A DNA stretch of 64,000 bases from Rheinheimera sp. MMS21-TC3 (GTDB taxonomy: Bacteria; Pseudomonadota; Gammaproteobacteria; Enterobacterales; Alteromonadaceae), in the NCBI RefSeq assembly GCF_032229285.1, contig NZ_CP135084.1, positions 744,001 to 808,000 on the forward strand. Reading direction: 5' to 3'. Position numbers and translations under genes: made by a program. How positions within the stretch are numbered: position 1 is the stretch's first letter; every line of letters begins with the position of its first letter. Under the pieces are notes generated by a model. It made no database searches. It worked only from the letters and a program-made list of their open reading frames with translations, and had not been told where the DNA came from. Of this stretch, positions 29,444 to 38,788 are shown one piece after another.

Positions 29444-31120
29444 ATGATTGACAGTAATGAAAAAGGCCAGAGCAAAACTAAAGTAACTAGCAGGCAATTA
29501 TTGCAATACTTTTTCACTTTACTGGCAATCGTAAGTTTGACTTCAGCTGGCCTTTTGCTTTGGCAGCTGCCTGCATTAGCGACTAACTTTTCTTGGTTAT
29601 TTTTTTTCCCTGCCATTATTGCTATTAGCTTGTATGCCGGTTTTTATGCAGGAATAATTACCACAATACTCGCCTGTTTAACTGTTATGTTTTTATGGCC
29701 ATTATTACTTAACTTGCCATATATAAATAATGACATTGAGCTTTTAAAGATAGTGATCTTTGTCGTGACTAGCTGTTTGCTTTCTTATTATATTGAGTCT
29801 ATGCAGCAGTTCCAAAAAACGCTTACTCAGGCTAACTCCATCGCGGCGGCTAGTAATAAGACTGAGCAGTTTATACACTCCATTATTGATAACACACCTA
29901 ATATGATGGGGTATTGGGATAGAGACTTGCGTTGTTGTTATGCTAATCGTGCTTATAGTGAGTGGTTTGGTATGCCAGCCTCAGAAATTATTGGTATGAC
30001 TTTTCAGCAATTAGTAGGTGAGCAATTATTTAAGTTAAACGAACCTTATATTAAAAAAGCACTAGCGGGTGAAGCACAGCGTTTTGAACGTACATTACGC
30101 AAAGCTAATGCTAATGTTGGTTATATTATTGGCCACTACATTCCTGACTTTGATGATAATGGTGTGGTTAAAGGCTTTTCTATTCAAGCTAATGAAGTTA
30201 CACAATTAAAAGAAACAGAAGCTAAGCTAAAACTGGCTGCTTGTGTTTTTGACAACACCTTAGACGGGGTGTTAATAACCGATGCTGAAGGGGTAATTTT
30301 ATCGGTCAATCCTAGCTTTACCGATATAACAGGTTTTAGCAAGCAAGAGGCCTTAGGGCAAACCCCGCGTATTTTACAATCAAAGCAGCATGACCAAGCT
30401 TTCTATGCTTTGATGTGGCACGAGTTAACTACAAAAAGTCGTTGGCATGGTGAAATATGGAATAGACGAAAAGATGGTACCCTTTATTTGCAGCGCATGC
30501 ATATTAGCATGGTGCGTAATGACGAGGGTGAAGCGGTGCGATATGTTTCAGTATTTAGCGATATTACAGAGTTTAGGCGTAAAGACGAGCAGATCAAGCA
30601 TTTGGCTTTTCATGATGCCTTAACAGACTTACCCAATAGAACCTTGCTAATGGATAGAATTAGTCAAAAGTTACTTAATTTTAATCGTGATCAATGCAAG
30701 TTAGCATTAATGTTTTTGGATTTAGACGGTTTTAAACAAGTTAATGATCAATTTGGCCATAATGTAGGGGATATACTGTTAAAGGAGATGGCAAAGAGAT
30801 TAGTGGCACTAGTGCGGCAGTCTGACACTGTTGCCAGAGTCGGCGGTGATGAGTTTATTTTTATCTTAAATAACCCTTTAAATAAAATTGAAATAAGTGA
30901 AGTAGCAGAGCGCATAATTAACTCTATCAACCAACCTTTAGTGATTCAAAATAATGAGTTTAAAGTAGGTGTTTCTGTAGGTGTAGCTATGTTCCCTGAA
31001 GATGCTAACTCTGCTGAAGGTTTAATTAGAAATGCCGATACTGCTATGTATATGGCAAAAAGTTTAGGTAAAAATAAAGCCTATTTTTACAACTCTGCAG
31101 ATACGGTAATAAAAGTGTAA
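29444..31120 (+). CDS. Membrane PAS-PAS-GGDEF diguanylate cyclase
   Basis: Predicted to make cyclic di-GMP in response to a membrane or cytoplasmic signal. The 558-residue protein starts with about four membrane segments (residues 18-118, resembling a DUF4118-type sensor), then two PAS domains (about 142-250 and 265-380, the second followed by a PAC region) and a C-terminal GGDEF domain (about 390-550). The catalytic loop reads ARVGGDEFIFI and is intact, and an RxxD product-inhibition site (RQSD) lies five residues before it. No EAL domain is present. It stands alone between terminators. The signal sensed is unknown. Confidence 0.93.
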   Translation: MIDSNEKGQSKTKVTSRQLLQYFFTLLAIVSLTSAGLLLWQLPALATNFSWLFFFPAIIAISLYAGFYAGIITTILACLTVMFLWPLLLNLPYINNDIELLKIVIFVVTSCLLSYYIESMQQFQKTLTQANSIAAASNKTEQFIHSIIDNTPNMMGYWDRDLRCCYANRAYSEWFGMPASEIIGMTFQQLVGEQLFKLNEPYIKKALAGEAQRFERTLRKANANVGYIIGHYIPDFDDNGVVKGFSIQANEVTQLKETEAKLKLAACVFDNTLDGVLITDAEGVILSVNPSFTDITGFSKQEALGQTPRILQSKQHDQAFYALMWHELTTKSRWHGEIWNRRKDGTLYLQRMHISMVRNDEGEAVRYVSVFSDITEFRRKDEQIKHLAFHDALTDLPNRTLLMDRISQKLLNFNRDQCKLALMFLDLDGFKQVNDQFGHNVGDILLKEMAKRLVALVRQSDTVARVGGDEFIFILNNPLNKIEISEVAERIINSINQPLVIQNNEFKVGVSVGVAMFPEDANSAEGLIRNADTAMYMAKSLGKNKAYFYNSADTVIKV

Positions 31121-31122
31121 TA

Positions 31123-31157
31123 ATAAGGCCGTTAGTGTTTATCTAAAACGGCCTTAT
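31123..31157. terminator. Bidirectional hairpin between two convergent genes
   Basis: ATAAGGCCGTT and AACGGCCTTAT form a perfect 11-bp stem with a 13-base loop between the GGDEF gene and the convergent TIGR03545-type gene. Weak T-rich flanks exist on both sides. Confidence 0.7.
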
Positions 31158-31171
31158 CATTTTACTCACAA

Positions 31172-32911
31172 CTAATTTCCGCTGCCTAATTTATTCTTTA
31201 ACCGATCTTTTAGTTTATCTTTTGCTTGGTCTTTAATATCATCTAGCTTAGCGGCTAACAACTGCTCTACATTACCACTAGCATCTTCCGTGCTAGTAAG
31301 CTGCTGGTTTAATAATGCCGACCAATCTTCTTGCCCTGCTAAGCCAGACTGCAATTGGCCATCTAGTTTAGTTTTTAAATCAGACTGTAAAGCGGCTATT
31401 TTTTGTTTAGCTTCGCCTAATAAGGCATCACCTAATACCTGATCTAAAGATGAACGAATGCTTACATTAGGTGCACTAATTAAGCCGCTGGCATCAATAG
31501 TCAATGGAATACTGCTTTGCTGATTTAGAATGTCGGCTAATTGTTGCAAATACTTATTACCTATACTTGTAAAGTTAGCTTTATTTAAGGCTAAACTAGC
31601 ATGCTGCATTAGTTGTTTATTAGTTAAGCTTACTTTACCGCTAGAGCTAACTAAGCTACTTGCTAGGGTGAGTGCGTTATCCCCTTTACCTAACAAGACT
31701 TCTTCTACTTTTAAGCCATCTAATTGCCAATTAAGGTTAGTGATCATCTGCTGTAAAATAGCAAAATCACCTTTAAGGTTAATTTGTTTTAATTGCGGCA
31801 AATCAGTTGCAGCTAAAGCAAACTTAGTTGCCTTATTAATAATGCTATGTTGAGCAGTAATATCTTGTAGTGACATGGCAACATTACCGCCGCCGATTAA
31901 CCAATTAACTTGAGCGTTTTTCACCCAAAAATTAGGGTAAGGTTGGCTGGGTAAGGGCAATACTCTATTTGGTAATCTAATCTGGGTTTCAGCTGCAGTC
32001 TCAGATTTTTCTGGAATGTATGGCTTGATAAACTCATACAGATCATTAAGTTGGCTTAAACGATCTGCCCATTCTTGGCCAAGTAAAATTTGGCTAATAC
32101 CGGCTAAACCACCGTCAGATAAATTAGCCAATTGTTGGGCTTTTTGCCAGTCGGCTTTACTAGCTTGTTGTAAGTCAGTTACGGCAATTTGCAGTTTGTC
32201 TTTACTTTGTTCTAGTTGATTTTTTACTTGCTCTATCCGCTCTTTTTCTAGCATTAACTGCTGTTTTAGTTGCTGTAGTTGGCCAGTTTTTGTTGCCAAA
32301 TCTGCGGCATTTTCAATCTTACTATCAGTGAGGGCTTTAATATCAGCTTGATATTTAGCTAAAGTGGCTTTATTGGGTAATTGCTCAGGTAGCTTTTTCA
32401 GCGCAATTTGCTCGCTAGCGGCTAGCTTTTGTAAAGCTTCGGCTTTGGCTGGGCTTTGTAAATCGACTCTGGCTAACAGCTCATCTGCTGAGGGTAACTC
32501 CGATTTTAATAAGTCGGCTAGTGAAGCTTCTTCACCCTCAACATTAGGCAGGCGATAAACCTGACCCGTTTTAGCGCGTTTAGTGCCGTAAGCGGCATCA
32601 TTAACTTCTAAGTCATTAATAACGTAATAGCCAAGCATAGCGGGCCAGACCTCTATAGCTGCAATGGCGTAATTAAAGCTAAAACTATTATATTCAGGAG
32701 CAGCAGGATCTGTTAGCTCAAGTTTATTAATTTTTACAGCTAAAGGTGCTAGTTGTACTGAGACTTTAGCAATATTAACTTCAGCGCCAGTCACTTTTTC
32801 TAAGCTATAGATCATGCCAATACGCAATGCTGGCCCTATAAATAAGTAGATTAAAGCTAAGAGTGCAGCACTAATAGCAATGAAAATAAGCCAACCCGAT
32901 TTACGAATCAT
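31172..32911 (-). CDS. TIGR03545 family protein of unknown function
   Basis: A 579-residue protein with one N-terminal membrane anchor (about residues 7-28) and a large presumed periplasmic part. A strongly helical Gln/Leu/Lys-rich region (about 175-260, ELKQQLMLEKERIEQVKNQL type repeats) predicts coiled coil, and the end (about 540-579) is Lys/Asp-rich with repeated KDxLKDRLK. N-terminal region (EVNIAKVSVQLAPLAVKINK) recalls AsmA-like proteins. I recognise it as the TIGR03545 family, found next to TIGR03546 in many Alteromonadales and Vibrios. The following gene in the transcript order is upstream, 10 bases away. Its role is not known. Confidence 0.8.
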   Translation of the reverse strand: MIRKSGWLIFIAISAALLALIYLFIGPALRIGMIYSLEKVTGAEVNIAKVSVQLAPLAVKINKLELTDPAAPEYNSFSFNYAIAAIEVWPAMLGYYVINDLEVNDAAYGTKRAKTGQVYRLPNVEGEEASLADLLKSELPSADELLARVDLQSPAKAEALQKLAASEQIALKKLPEQLPNKATLAKYQADIKALTDSKIENAADLATKTGQLQQLKQQLMLEKERIEQVKNQLEQSKDKLQIAVTDLQQASKADWQKAQQLANLSDGGLAGISQILLGQEWADRLSQLNDLYEFIKPYIPEKSETAAETQIRLPNRVLPLPSQPYPNFWVKNAQVNWLIGGGNVAMSLQDITAQHSIINKATKFALAATDLPQLKQINLKGDFAILQQMITNLNWQLDGLKVEEVLLGKGDNALTLASSLVSSSGKVSLTNKQLMQHASLALNKANFTSIGNKYLQQLADILNQQSSIPLTIDASGLISAPNVSIRSSLDQVLGDALLGEAKQKIAALQSDLKTKLDGQLQSGLAGQEDWSALLNQQLTSTEDASGNVEQLLAAKLDDIKDQAKDKLKDRLKNKLGSGN

Positions 32912-32921
32912 AGTCTGCTCC

Positions 32922-33413
32922 TTATTGAATTTTTTGATACAAAGAAAATAACTTACTGGCTTTTAGCATTTGAGTTAGTTTCCATTTTTCAACTTTGCTC
33001 ATTACTTTAGCCCGATATTGCTTAACTAGGCTGCTACTTAACCATGCCACAGGCACCAGTAAGATTAAGCCGAGAACAAAGCTGCCTAGGGTTAAGGTAT
33101 GGTGTAAGTGTAATAACTGTAAGGTTTCACCTTCTGCTAATAACTGTAGTAACTGTTTGTTTTGGGCCAGTTGCCAAGTAAGGTTTTCTAGTGGGGTGGC
33201 AAACAGCAGCATCAGGCCTTTTGTTAAGCCCCAAGTAACCAAAAAGATGGAGAGATTGACGGTAAATAAGCAGACTATCAATAGTAAAATAAAAGTTAAT
33301 AAACCTAAGGGTAAAATACCAATAAATAATCCTAATGCAACTGCCCAACCAATTTGCCAAGTTGAAGTTTGCGAATTAAGCACTTTGAGGATCTTTGCTA
33401 GTAACGTCAACAT
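32922..33413 (-). CDS. TIGR03546 / DUF2062-like membrane protein
   Basis: A 163-residue hydrophobic protein with about three membrane segments (roughly 20-45, 48-75 and 105-128). MLTLLAKILKVLNSQTSTWQ, followed by LGLFIGILPLGLLTF, fits the TIGR03546 family and is similar to the DUF2062 pattern GxxxGxxP. ATG 33413 is preceded by AGGTGAG at good spacing; GTG 33422 lies inside that site. It ends 10 bases before the TIGR03545-type gene, with which it forms a two-gene unit. Function unknown; a joint envelope role is inferred only from conserved pairing. Confidence 0.78.
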   Translation of the reverse strand: MLTLLAKILKVLNSQTSTWQIGWAVALGLFIGILPLGLLTFILLLIVCLFTVNLSIFLVTWGLTKGLMLLFATPLENLTWQLAQNKQLLQLLAEGETLQLLHLHHTLTLGSFVLGLILLVPVAWLSSSLVKQYRAKVMSKVEKWKLTQMLKASKLFSLYQKIQ

Positions 33414-33526
33414 TATGCTCACCTAAATATTGAATGATTTTAATGCATTAAGGTTACCAGCGAATGAACCATTTGTCAGGAAAAAATGAGTTTTTACTAA
33501 GGATGCAAGTTAAGGTTAAAGGAAGA

Positions 33527-34032
33527 TTAGTAGAGTAGTAAGCCAACACCGACTAATGCTAAGGCTGTCCACCGCCAACTACCACTTGGGATAGGCTCTT
33601 TAGCTAGCTTAGCTAGTAATAAAGATAAAATAACACTGGTTGCCAGTAAGGTTTGCACTACTGCCGCTTTAGCATAGCTAAAAGCAACCATTTGTAAATA
33701 TAAAGAAGCGGTAGTGCCAATTAGTGTTGCGATTAATAGCAATAGCCAAGGCTTGATACTATTAGTCGCCTGAGGCAGCCAACGACTGCGTTTACATAGC
33801 ATTAAAATAATGATTAATACCATGCCACCGAGTAAGCGCCAACTACTAGCACTAAGCGCGTCCATTTGGCTGTTAACCAACACATCGCGACTAATAACGG
33901 CACCCAGGGCCTGACATAAGGCGGCTAAGGCAGCAAAACTAATCCCGCTAAGCTCTTGCTTAACTGGCGGTATAGACGAGCTGCGATGGCCCAGCATAAA
34001 GCAGTGGTTAATGCGGCGATAATGCCTATCAT
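33527..34032 (-). pseudogene. EamA/DMT family transporter, internally deleted and frameshifted
   Basis: Only the second EamA repeat is open as a 156-residue frame (start ATG 33997): five membrane segments with LAALCQALGAVISRDVL, IGTTASLYLQMVAFSYAKAA and ending GVGLLLY at the natural family end. Full members have ten segments and about 290 residues. Just upstream, in another frame from ATG 34032 (preceded by AGG), the DNA reads MIGIIAALTTALCWAIAAR, the typical first helix of an EamA protein. The two pieces meet around 33945-33970 with about 110 codons missing and the frame broken. I call it a pseudogene; a half-size functional protein from 33997 is possible but less likely. Confidence 0.75.
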
Positions 34033-34050
34033 AATAGCCTATATAAGATA

Positions 34051-34073
34051 GGCGTTAACCAAAGGCTAACGCC
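34051..34073 (-). terminator. Putative terminator of the NhaC-family gene
   Basis: GGCGTTA and TAACGCC pair as 7 bp around a 9-base loop, 24 bases after the antiporter stop. The minus-strand tail TATCTTATAT is only moderately T-rich. Confidence 0.5.
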
Positions 34074-34096
34074 ATAGTCGCAATAACAGTAAAGTA

Positions 34097-35548
34097 TTAT
34101 GCGATAACTATAAAACCAACAAAAGCTAAGGTTGCGGCTATTAAGGCGTAAGGCAACTGAGTAATAGCATGTGACACTAAGTTACAGCCTGAGCCTTGGG
34201 CTGCAAGCACGGTTGAGTCGCTATAAAAACAGGCCTGACTACCAAAAGAGCTGGCTGACATTAAAGCGCCAATTATTAGCGGAATATTAGCATCAACTGC
34301 ATAAGCTAATGGCATCACAATAGGAATACTAACTGCAAAAATACCCCAACTAGAGCCAGTTGCAAAAGCTAATATCGCCATAGATAAAAACACCATGGCC
34401 GGTAATAATTGTGCTGTCATATAAGGTGCTAAGTTGTTGATAATATATTGTGGTAGCATCAACTTGTCACAGACATCTTTAAAAATAAAGGCGGCAATAA
34501 CAGTGCCAATAGCAGGTAGCATGGTTTTAAAGCCATTAATCATGGTTTCCATCATGTCAGCTAAAGACATTAATCGTTGAATAGCATAAAACGGTAAGGT
34601 GATTAATAAGGTCACTATTAAGCCTTTCCAGACATCAATATCAAAATAAACTGTAAATAGCACCAACATAACCATTGGGATTAAAAAGTTATGTAAGCGA
34701 CCTTTAGTTTGGGCATCATCGAACTCTTCCTCAAAGGCTTTTACTGCATATTTGTCTGCGGCTAAGTTATCTGGGTGAGTATCGGCAAAGCTAACTGCTT
34801 CTGGTTGATGCTGTGCTGCAGCTAATTCGGCTTTTTTCATCGGGCCAAATGCTGGGATCACGCCAATAATAACCAAGAACACTACTAACAGTGCTAGCCA
34901 TGCATATAGCATGTAAGGAATAGCTTGCATATAAACATGAATACCTTCGCCAACACCAGCCACATTGTTATTTTCTAGTAGGCCACCAAAAAAGATAGCC
35001 CAAGTTGATAGTGGTACTAATACGCAGACTGGTGCGGCGGTAGAGTCAACTACATAGGCTAACATTTCCCGCGATACTTTAAATTTGTCGGTGACACGTT
35101 GCATAGTTTCACCCACGCTTAAGGCGTTAAGGTAGTCATCAACAAAAATCACTAAACCTAGGATAAAGGTCATAAATAATGATGACTTTTTACCTTTAGC
35201 AAACCGCTGTGCTTTAATGCCAAAAGCTAAAGCACCGCCGGTATGAACTAAAAGCCCAATTAAAGCACCAAAGCCACCACAGACTAAGATAAGCCAGCCT
35301 ATGGTTTCATCTTGCATCACTTTTAGCGAGGTATCGGCAAAATTCTCTAACGCATTGTGTGGGGCATAGAGCAATAAGCCGACAGTAGCACCGATAATGA
35401 GTGCTAATATTGGTCGTTTTAACCAAATAGCTAAGGTTATAACAACTAAGGGTGGAATTAAACTAAGTGCGGTAGGAGACGCTGCGGCCGCTTCGGCCGC
35501 AGCCGCAACAGGTTCGGCGATCTCAACTAAGCTATCTGCTGACATCAT
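34097..35548 (-). CDS. nhaC: NhaC family Na+/H+ antiporter
   Basis: Secondary transporter of the inner membrane, 483 residues with about 11 to 12 membrane segments. Motifs typical of the NhaC family are clear: FVDDYLNALSVGETMQRV near residue 138, DSTAAPVCVLVPLSTWA and ATGSSWGIFAVSIPIVMP. Most members exchange Na+ for H+, but the LysW lysine transporters belong to the same family, so substrate is uncertain. The first 35 residues are an unusual Ala/Glu run (EPVAAAAEAAAASP) encoded by a GC-rich perfect inverted repeat. A 5' leader of over 200 bases with strong secondary structure precedes it (see 35596-35760). Codon use otherwise resembles the neighbours. Confidence 0.9.
   Translation of the reverse strand: MMSADSLVEIAEPVAAAAEAAAASPTALSLIPPLVVITLAIWLKRPILALIIGATVGLLLYAPHNALENFADTSLKVMQDETIGWLILVCGGFGALIGLLVHTGGALAFGIKAQRFAKGKKSSLFMTFILGLVIFVDDYLNALSVGETMQRVTDKFKVSREMLAYVVDSTAAPVCVLVPLSTWAIFFGGLLENNNVAGVGEGIHVYMQAIPYMLYAWLALLVVFLVIIGVIPAFGPMKKAELAAAQHQPEAVSFADTHPDNLAADKYAVKAFEEEFDDAQTKGRLHNFLIPMVMLVLFTVYFDIDVWKGLIVTLLITLPFYAIQRLMSLADMMETMINGFKTMLPAIGTVIAAFIFKDVCDKLMLPQYIINNLAPYMTAQLLPAMVFLSMAILAFATGSSWGIFAVSIPIVMPLAYAVDANIPLIIGALMSASSFGSQACFYSDSTVLAAQGSGCNLVSHAITQLPYALIAATLAFVGFIVIA
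35481..35503. repeat. GC-rich perfect inverted repeat inside the NhaC-family gene
   Basis: GCTGCGGCCG, loop CTT, CGGCCGCAGC: a 10-bp perfect stem about 45-68 bases into the coding sequence, in an otherwise AT-rich region. It encodes the N-terminal alanine-rich run and may fold in the mRNA near the start codon. Confidence 0.7.
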
Positions 35549-35760
35549 GTTTAATACTCTTCTGTTTTCCGATGAGCCGGAATAAGGTTATTGGAACCGT
35601 TGCAGCAGATAAGCCAACTCAACGGTACGCTTGTGCTTGTGACAGTTGGCGGTAGCGCCTTAAAAAAATTAAGGCTAAACCATTAGCTGAATAGCCTGAA
35701 TAAGCTATGCAAGCATTATTTCAGCATTATTCTGTAGAAGAGTGCTGAAATAGCGCGCAA
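35549..35760 (-). promoter_or_regulatory. Structured 5' leader of the NhaC-family gene (candidate cis-regulatory RNA)
   Basis: Reading the minus strand from 35760 down to the start codon: a hairpin with 9-bp arms ATTTCAGCA/TGCTGAAAT (35718-35751); a hairpin AGGCTA/TAGCCT whose 3' side runs into TTAATTTTTTT, terminator-like (about 35668-35696); an overlapping alternative stem GCCTTAA/TTAAGGC; then GCCAACT (35644-35650), ACCGTTG (35620-35626), AGTTGGC (35613-35619) and CAACGGT (35596-35602), which pair first with third and second with fourth as an H-type pseudoknot of two 7-bp stems. AGAAGAG is the ribosome-binding site. It does not look like a lysine riboswitch. Whether it acts as an RNA is inference. 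Confidence 0.5.
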
Positions 35761-35852
35761 TAATAGCAAAACTATTTTAATTAACAACTGTATTATGAGA
35801 CTGAAGAATTAACATTATAGTAGAGGAAGCAGCTGGGTAATTAGTTGTAAAT

Positions 35853-35886
35853 AACATCAAGCCAAGAGTTACCTTGGCTTGATGTT
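35853..35886 (-). terminator. Strong hairpin downstream of valS
   Basis: AACATCAAGCCAAG and CTTGGCTTGATGTT pair perfectly over 14 bp with a 6-base loop, starting 26 bases after the valS stop. The minus-strand tail is ATTTACAAC, so a rho-independent terminator with weak T tract. Confidence 0.75.
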
Positions 35887-35911
35887 TTATACTGGTTACT
35901 GTTAGCGAAAA

Positions 35912-38773
35912 CTATAGCGCGGTAATTTCAGCTTGTTGCTGCTGTAGTTTCAGTAGTCCTTGTTCTAGTTCGGCTTGTTTGGCTTGCTCTTTAGCTAATA
36001 CAGCTTCAGGGGCTTTAGCTACAAAACCTGGGTTAGCAAGCTTGCCAGAGACACGAGCTAATTCTTGTTGAGTTTTTTCTAATTGCTTACCAATACGGCT
36101 TAACTCCGCATCTTTATCAATCAAACCGGCCATAGGGATTAATAAATCCATACTACCAATTGATTGAATGGCGCTGACAGGTGCGATTTGGTCGTTAGCT
36201 AAAATATTAATACTATCTAGCTTAGCTAAGTTTTGTAAAAAGTTTTGGTTTTCACTTAATCGGCGCTGCTCTTGAGCGTTAAGATTACGCAGTAAGATAT
36301 TTAAGCCTTTACTAGGGGCAATGTTCATTTCGCCGCGAATATTACGAATAGCTGTGATAACGGCTTTTAACCATTCTAAGTCTGCGGTGGCAGTTTCGTT
36401 GATTAAAGCGCTGTTATGCTCTGGGTAAGGCTGCAACATAATGCTGTCTGCTGCAATACCGGCTATTGGCTTAACAGATTGCCAGATGGTCTCAGTAATA
36501 TACGGCATAATAGGGTGCATTAAGCGTAATAAGCTTTCTAGCACAGTAATTAAGGTATGACGAGTGCCACGTTGTTCTGCTTCTGTGCCTTTAAATAGCA
36601 CAGGTTTAGTTAGCTCTAAATACCAGTCACAGAACTGATTCCACGTAAACTCATATAAGGTTGAAGCCGCTAAATCAAAGCGATAGCTGTCGAAATACTG
36701 GCGAACCTGAGTAACGGTTTGTTGATACTGAGCTAGGATCCATTTATCTGCTAAAGATAATTGGCGTTGCTCGGCGCTGTCGTTAAAACCGCAGTCTTTA
36801 TCTTCAGTATGCATTAACACGTAGCGGCTAGCATTCCATAATTTATTACAGAAGTTGCGATAGCCTTCTAAGCGTTTCATATCCCAGTTAATATCACGAC
36901 CGGTTGAAGCTAAAGCGGCGAGGGTAAAGCGCACCGCATCAGTACCACTGGCACTAATACCTTCTGGGAATTGTTCTTTAGTGGCATTAGCAATTTTTTC
37001 AGCCAATTTAGGCTGCATCATATTACTAGTACGTTTAGCCAGTAAGTCCTCTAAACTAATGCCGTCAATCATGTCTAAAGGATCGACCACATTACCTTTA
37101 GATTTTGACATTTTATCGCCGTTTTCGTCACGGATAAGGCCGGTAACATAAACAGTTTTAAAGGGCACTTGTGGCTTGCCGTTTTCATCTTTAATAAAGT
37201 GCATGGTCATCATGATCATGCGGGCAACCCAGAAGAAGATAATATCAAAGCCGGTCACTAAGACATCAGTAGGATGAAAAGTGCGTAGCTCTTGGGTATC
37301 TTCAGGCCAGCCTAAGGTTGAGAAAGTCCAAAGCGCAGAGCTAAACCAGGTATCAAGTACGTCATCGTCTTGGCGTAAGCTAACATCATTAGCTAAAGCA
37401 TATTTAGTGCGTACTTCTGCTTCATCACGGCCAACATAGACTTTACCGTCATTGTCATACCATGCAGGAATGCGGTGCCCCCACCAAAGTTGCCGTGAAA
37501 TACACCAATCTTGAATATCACGCATCCAGCTGTAATACATGTTTTCGTATTGCTTAGGTACAAATTCAATTTGGCCGCTTTCAACAGCTTCAGTTGCTGT
37601 TTTAGCCAAAGGGGCAACCCGAACATACCATTGGTCGGTTAAAAACGGTTCAATAACAACACCGCTACGATCGCCATAAGGTACTTTTAATTCATGATCA
37701 TCAATTTTTTCTAATAAACCTGCTTGATCAAAGGCGGCTACAATGGCTTTACGGGCTGCAAAGCGTTCCATGCCAGCGAATTCGGCTGGTAATTGATTGT
37801 TTAATTCGTTGTTAGCGCTACCATCGATATTATAAATTTCGGCAGTGGCTAATATTATGGCGTCATACGATAAAATATTGTACAACGGCAGCTGATGACG
37901 TTTACCCATTTCATAGTCATTAAAATCATGGGCTGGAGTAATTTTAACGCAACCAGTACCAAACTCTTTATCTACATACTTATCTGCAATAATAGGAATG
38001 CGTCTGTTAACTAAGGGTAATTGAATAAATTTACCAATTAAAGCTTGATACCGCTCGTCATCAGGATCAACAGCAACAGCGCTATCGCCAAGCATAGTTT
38101 CTGGCCTAGTGGTAGCAACCACTAAATAGTCTTTGCCTTCTGCCGTTTTAGCGCCATCTGCTAATGGGTAGCGTAAATACCACAAGTGACCTTTTTGTTC
38201 TTTGTTTTCTACTTCAAGATCAGAAATCGCTGTGTGTAATTTTGGATCCCAGTTAACTAAGCGTTTACCACGGTAAATTAAGTCGTCTTCATATAAGCGA
38301 ACAAAAACCTCTTGCACTGCGGCAGATAAACCTTCGTCCATGGTGAAGCGTTCGCGGGTCCAATCCACTGAGTTGCCTAAGCGGCGCATTTGGTCTGAAA
38401 TAGTGCCGCCAGATTCTTCTTTCCATTGCCAAATTTTATCAATAAAAGCATCACGGCCAAGCTGATGGCGGTTAGGTGAGTTCTCAGCCGCTAGCTTGCG
38501 TTCAACTACCATCTGGGTAGCAATACCGGCATGGTCACTACCAACTTGCCATAAAGTGTTTTTGCCTTGCATCCGCTTATAACGGGTTAGGGCATCCATA
38601 ATAGTTTGCTGAAAGGCATGCCCCATATGGAGGCTGCCAGTAACATTTGGCGGTGGGATCATAATGCAATAATTGCCGTTACTTTGATCACCGCTGGGCT
38701 GAAAATAGCCTTTGGCTTCCCATGCGTTATACATGGCTTGTTCAATTTCGCTAGGATTAAAGGTTTTTTCCAT
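35912..38773 (-). CDS. valS: Valyl-tRNA synthetase
   Basis: Class I aminoacyl-tRNA synthetase that charges tRNA-Val and edits Thr in a CP1 domain. The 953-residue length matches E. coli (951). The ATP-binding HMGH is at residues 49-52 in GSLHMGHAF, and KMSKSKGN lies near residue 560. The CP1 editing insert carries [15 protein letters not shown]. The C-terminal 70 residues form the family coiled coil ([20 protein letters not shown]). It ends the pepA-holC-valS operon, as in E. coli. Confidence 0.98.
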   Translation of the reverse strand: MEKTFNPSEIEQAMYNAWEAKGYFQPSGDQSNGNYCIMIPPPNVTGSLHMGHAFQQTIMDALTRYKRMQGKNTLWQVGSDHAGIATQMVVERKLAAENSPNRHQLGRDAFIDKIWQWKEESGGTISDQMRRLGNSVDWTRERFTMDEGLSAAVQEVFVRLYEDDLIYRGKRLVNWDPKLHTAISDLEVENKEQKGHLWYLRYPLADGAKTAEGKDYLVVATTRPETMLGDSAVAVDPDDERYQALIGKFIQLPLVNRRIPIIADKYVDKEFGTGCVKITPAHDFNDYEMGKRHQLPLYNILSYDAIILATAEIYNIDGSANNELNNQLPAEFAGMERFAARKAIVAAFDQAGLLEKIDDHELKVPYGDRSGVVIEPFLTDQWYVRVAPLAKTATEAVESGQIEFVPKQYENMYYSWMRDIQDWCISRQLWWGHRIPAWYDNDGKVYVGRDEAEVRTKYALANDVSLRQDDDVLDTWFSSALWTFSTLGWPEDTQELRTFHPTDVLVTGFDIIFFWVARMIMMTMHFIKDENGKPQVPFKTVYVTGLIRDENGDKMSKSKGNVVDPLDMIDGISLEDLLAKRTSNMMQPKLAEKIANATKEQFPEGISASGTDAVRFTLAALASTGRDINWDMKRLEGYRNFCNKLWNASRYVLMHTEDKDCGFNDSAEQRQLSLADKWILAQYQQTVTQVRQYFDSYRFDLAASTLYEFTWNQFCDWYLELTKPVLFKGTEAEQRGTRHTLITVLESLLRLMHPIMPYITETIWQSVKPIAGIAADSIMLQPYPEHNSALINETATADLEWLKAVITAIRNIRGEMNIAPSKGLNILLRNLNAQEQRRLSENQNFLQNLAKLDSINILANDQIAPVSAIQSIGSMDLLIPMAGLIDKDAELSRIGKQLEKTQQELARVSGKLANPGFVAKAPEAVLAKEQAKQAELEQGLLKLQQQQAEITAL

Positions 38774-38788
38774 GATAGTACCTGTTTG

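Noticed and set aside
32995..33426. Plus-strand frame of 143 codons opposite the TIGR03546-type gene
   Set aside because: It lies entirely antisense to a gene with good ribosome-binding site and family match.
35549..35760. Lysine riboswitch (L-box) upstream of the NhaC-family gene
   Set aside because: The conserved five-way junction elements and the GGGG/CCCC stems were not found; only a generic structured leader could be supported.
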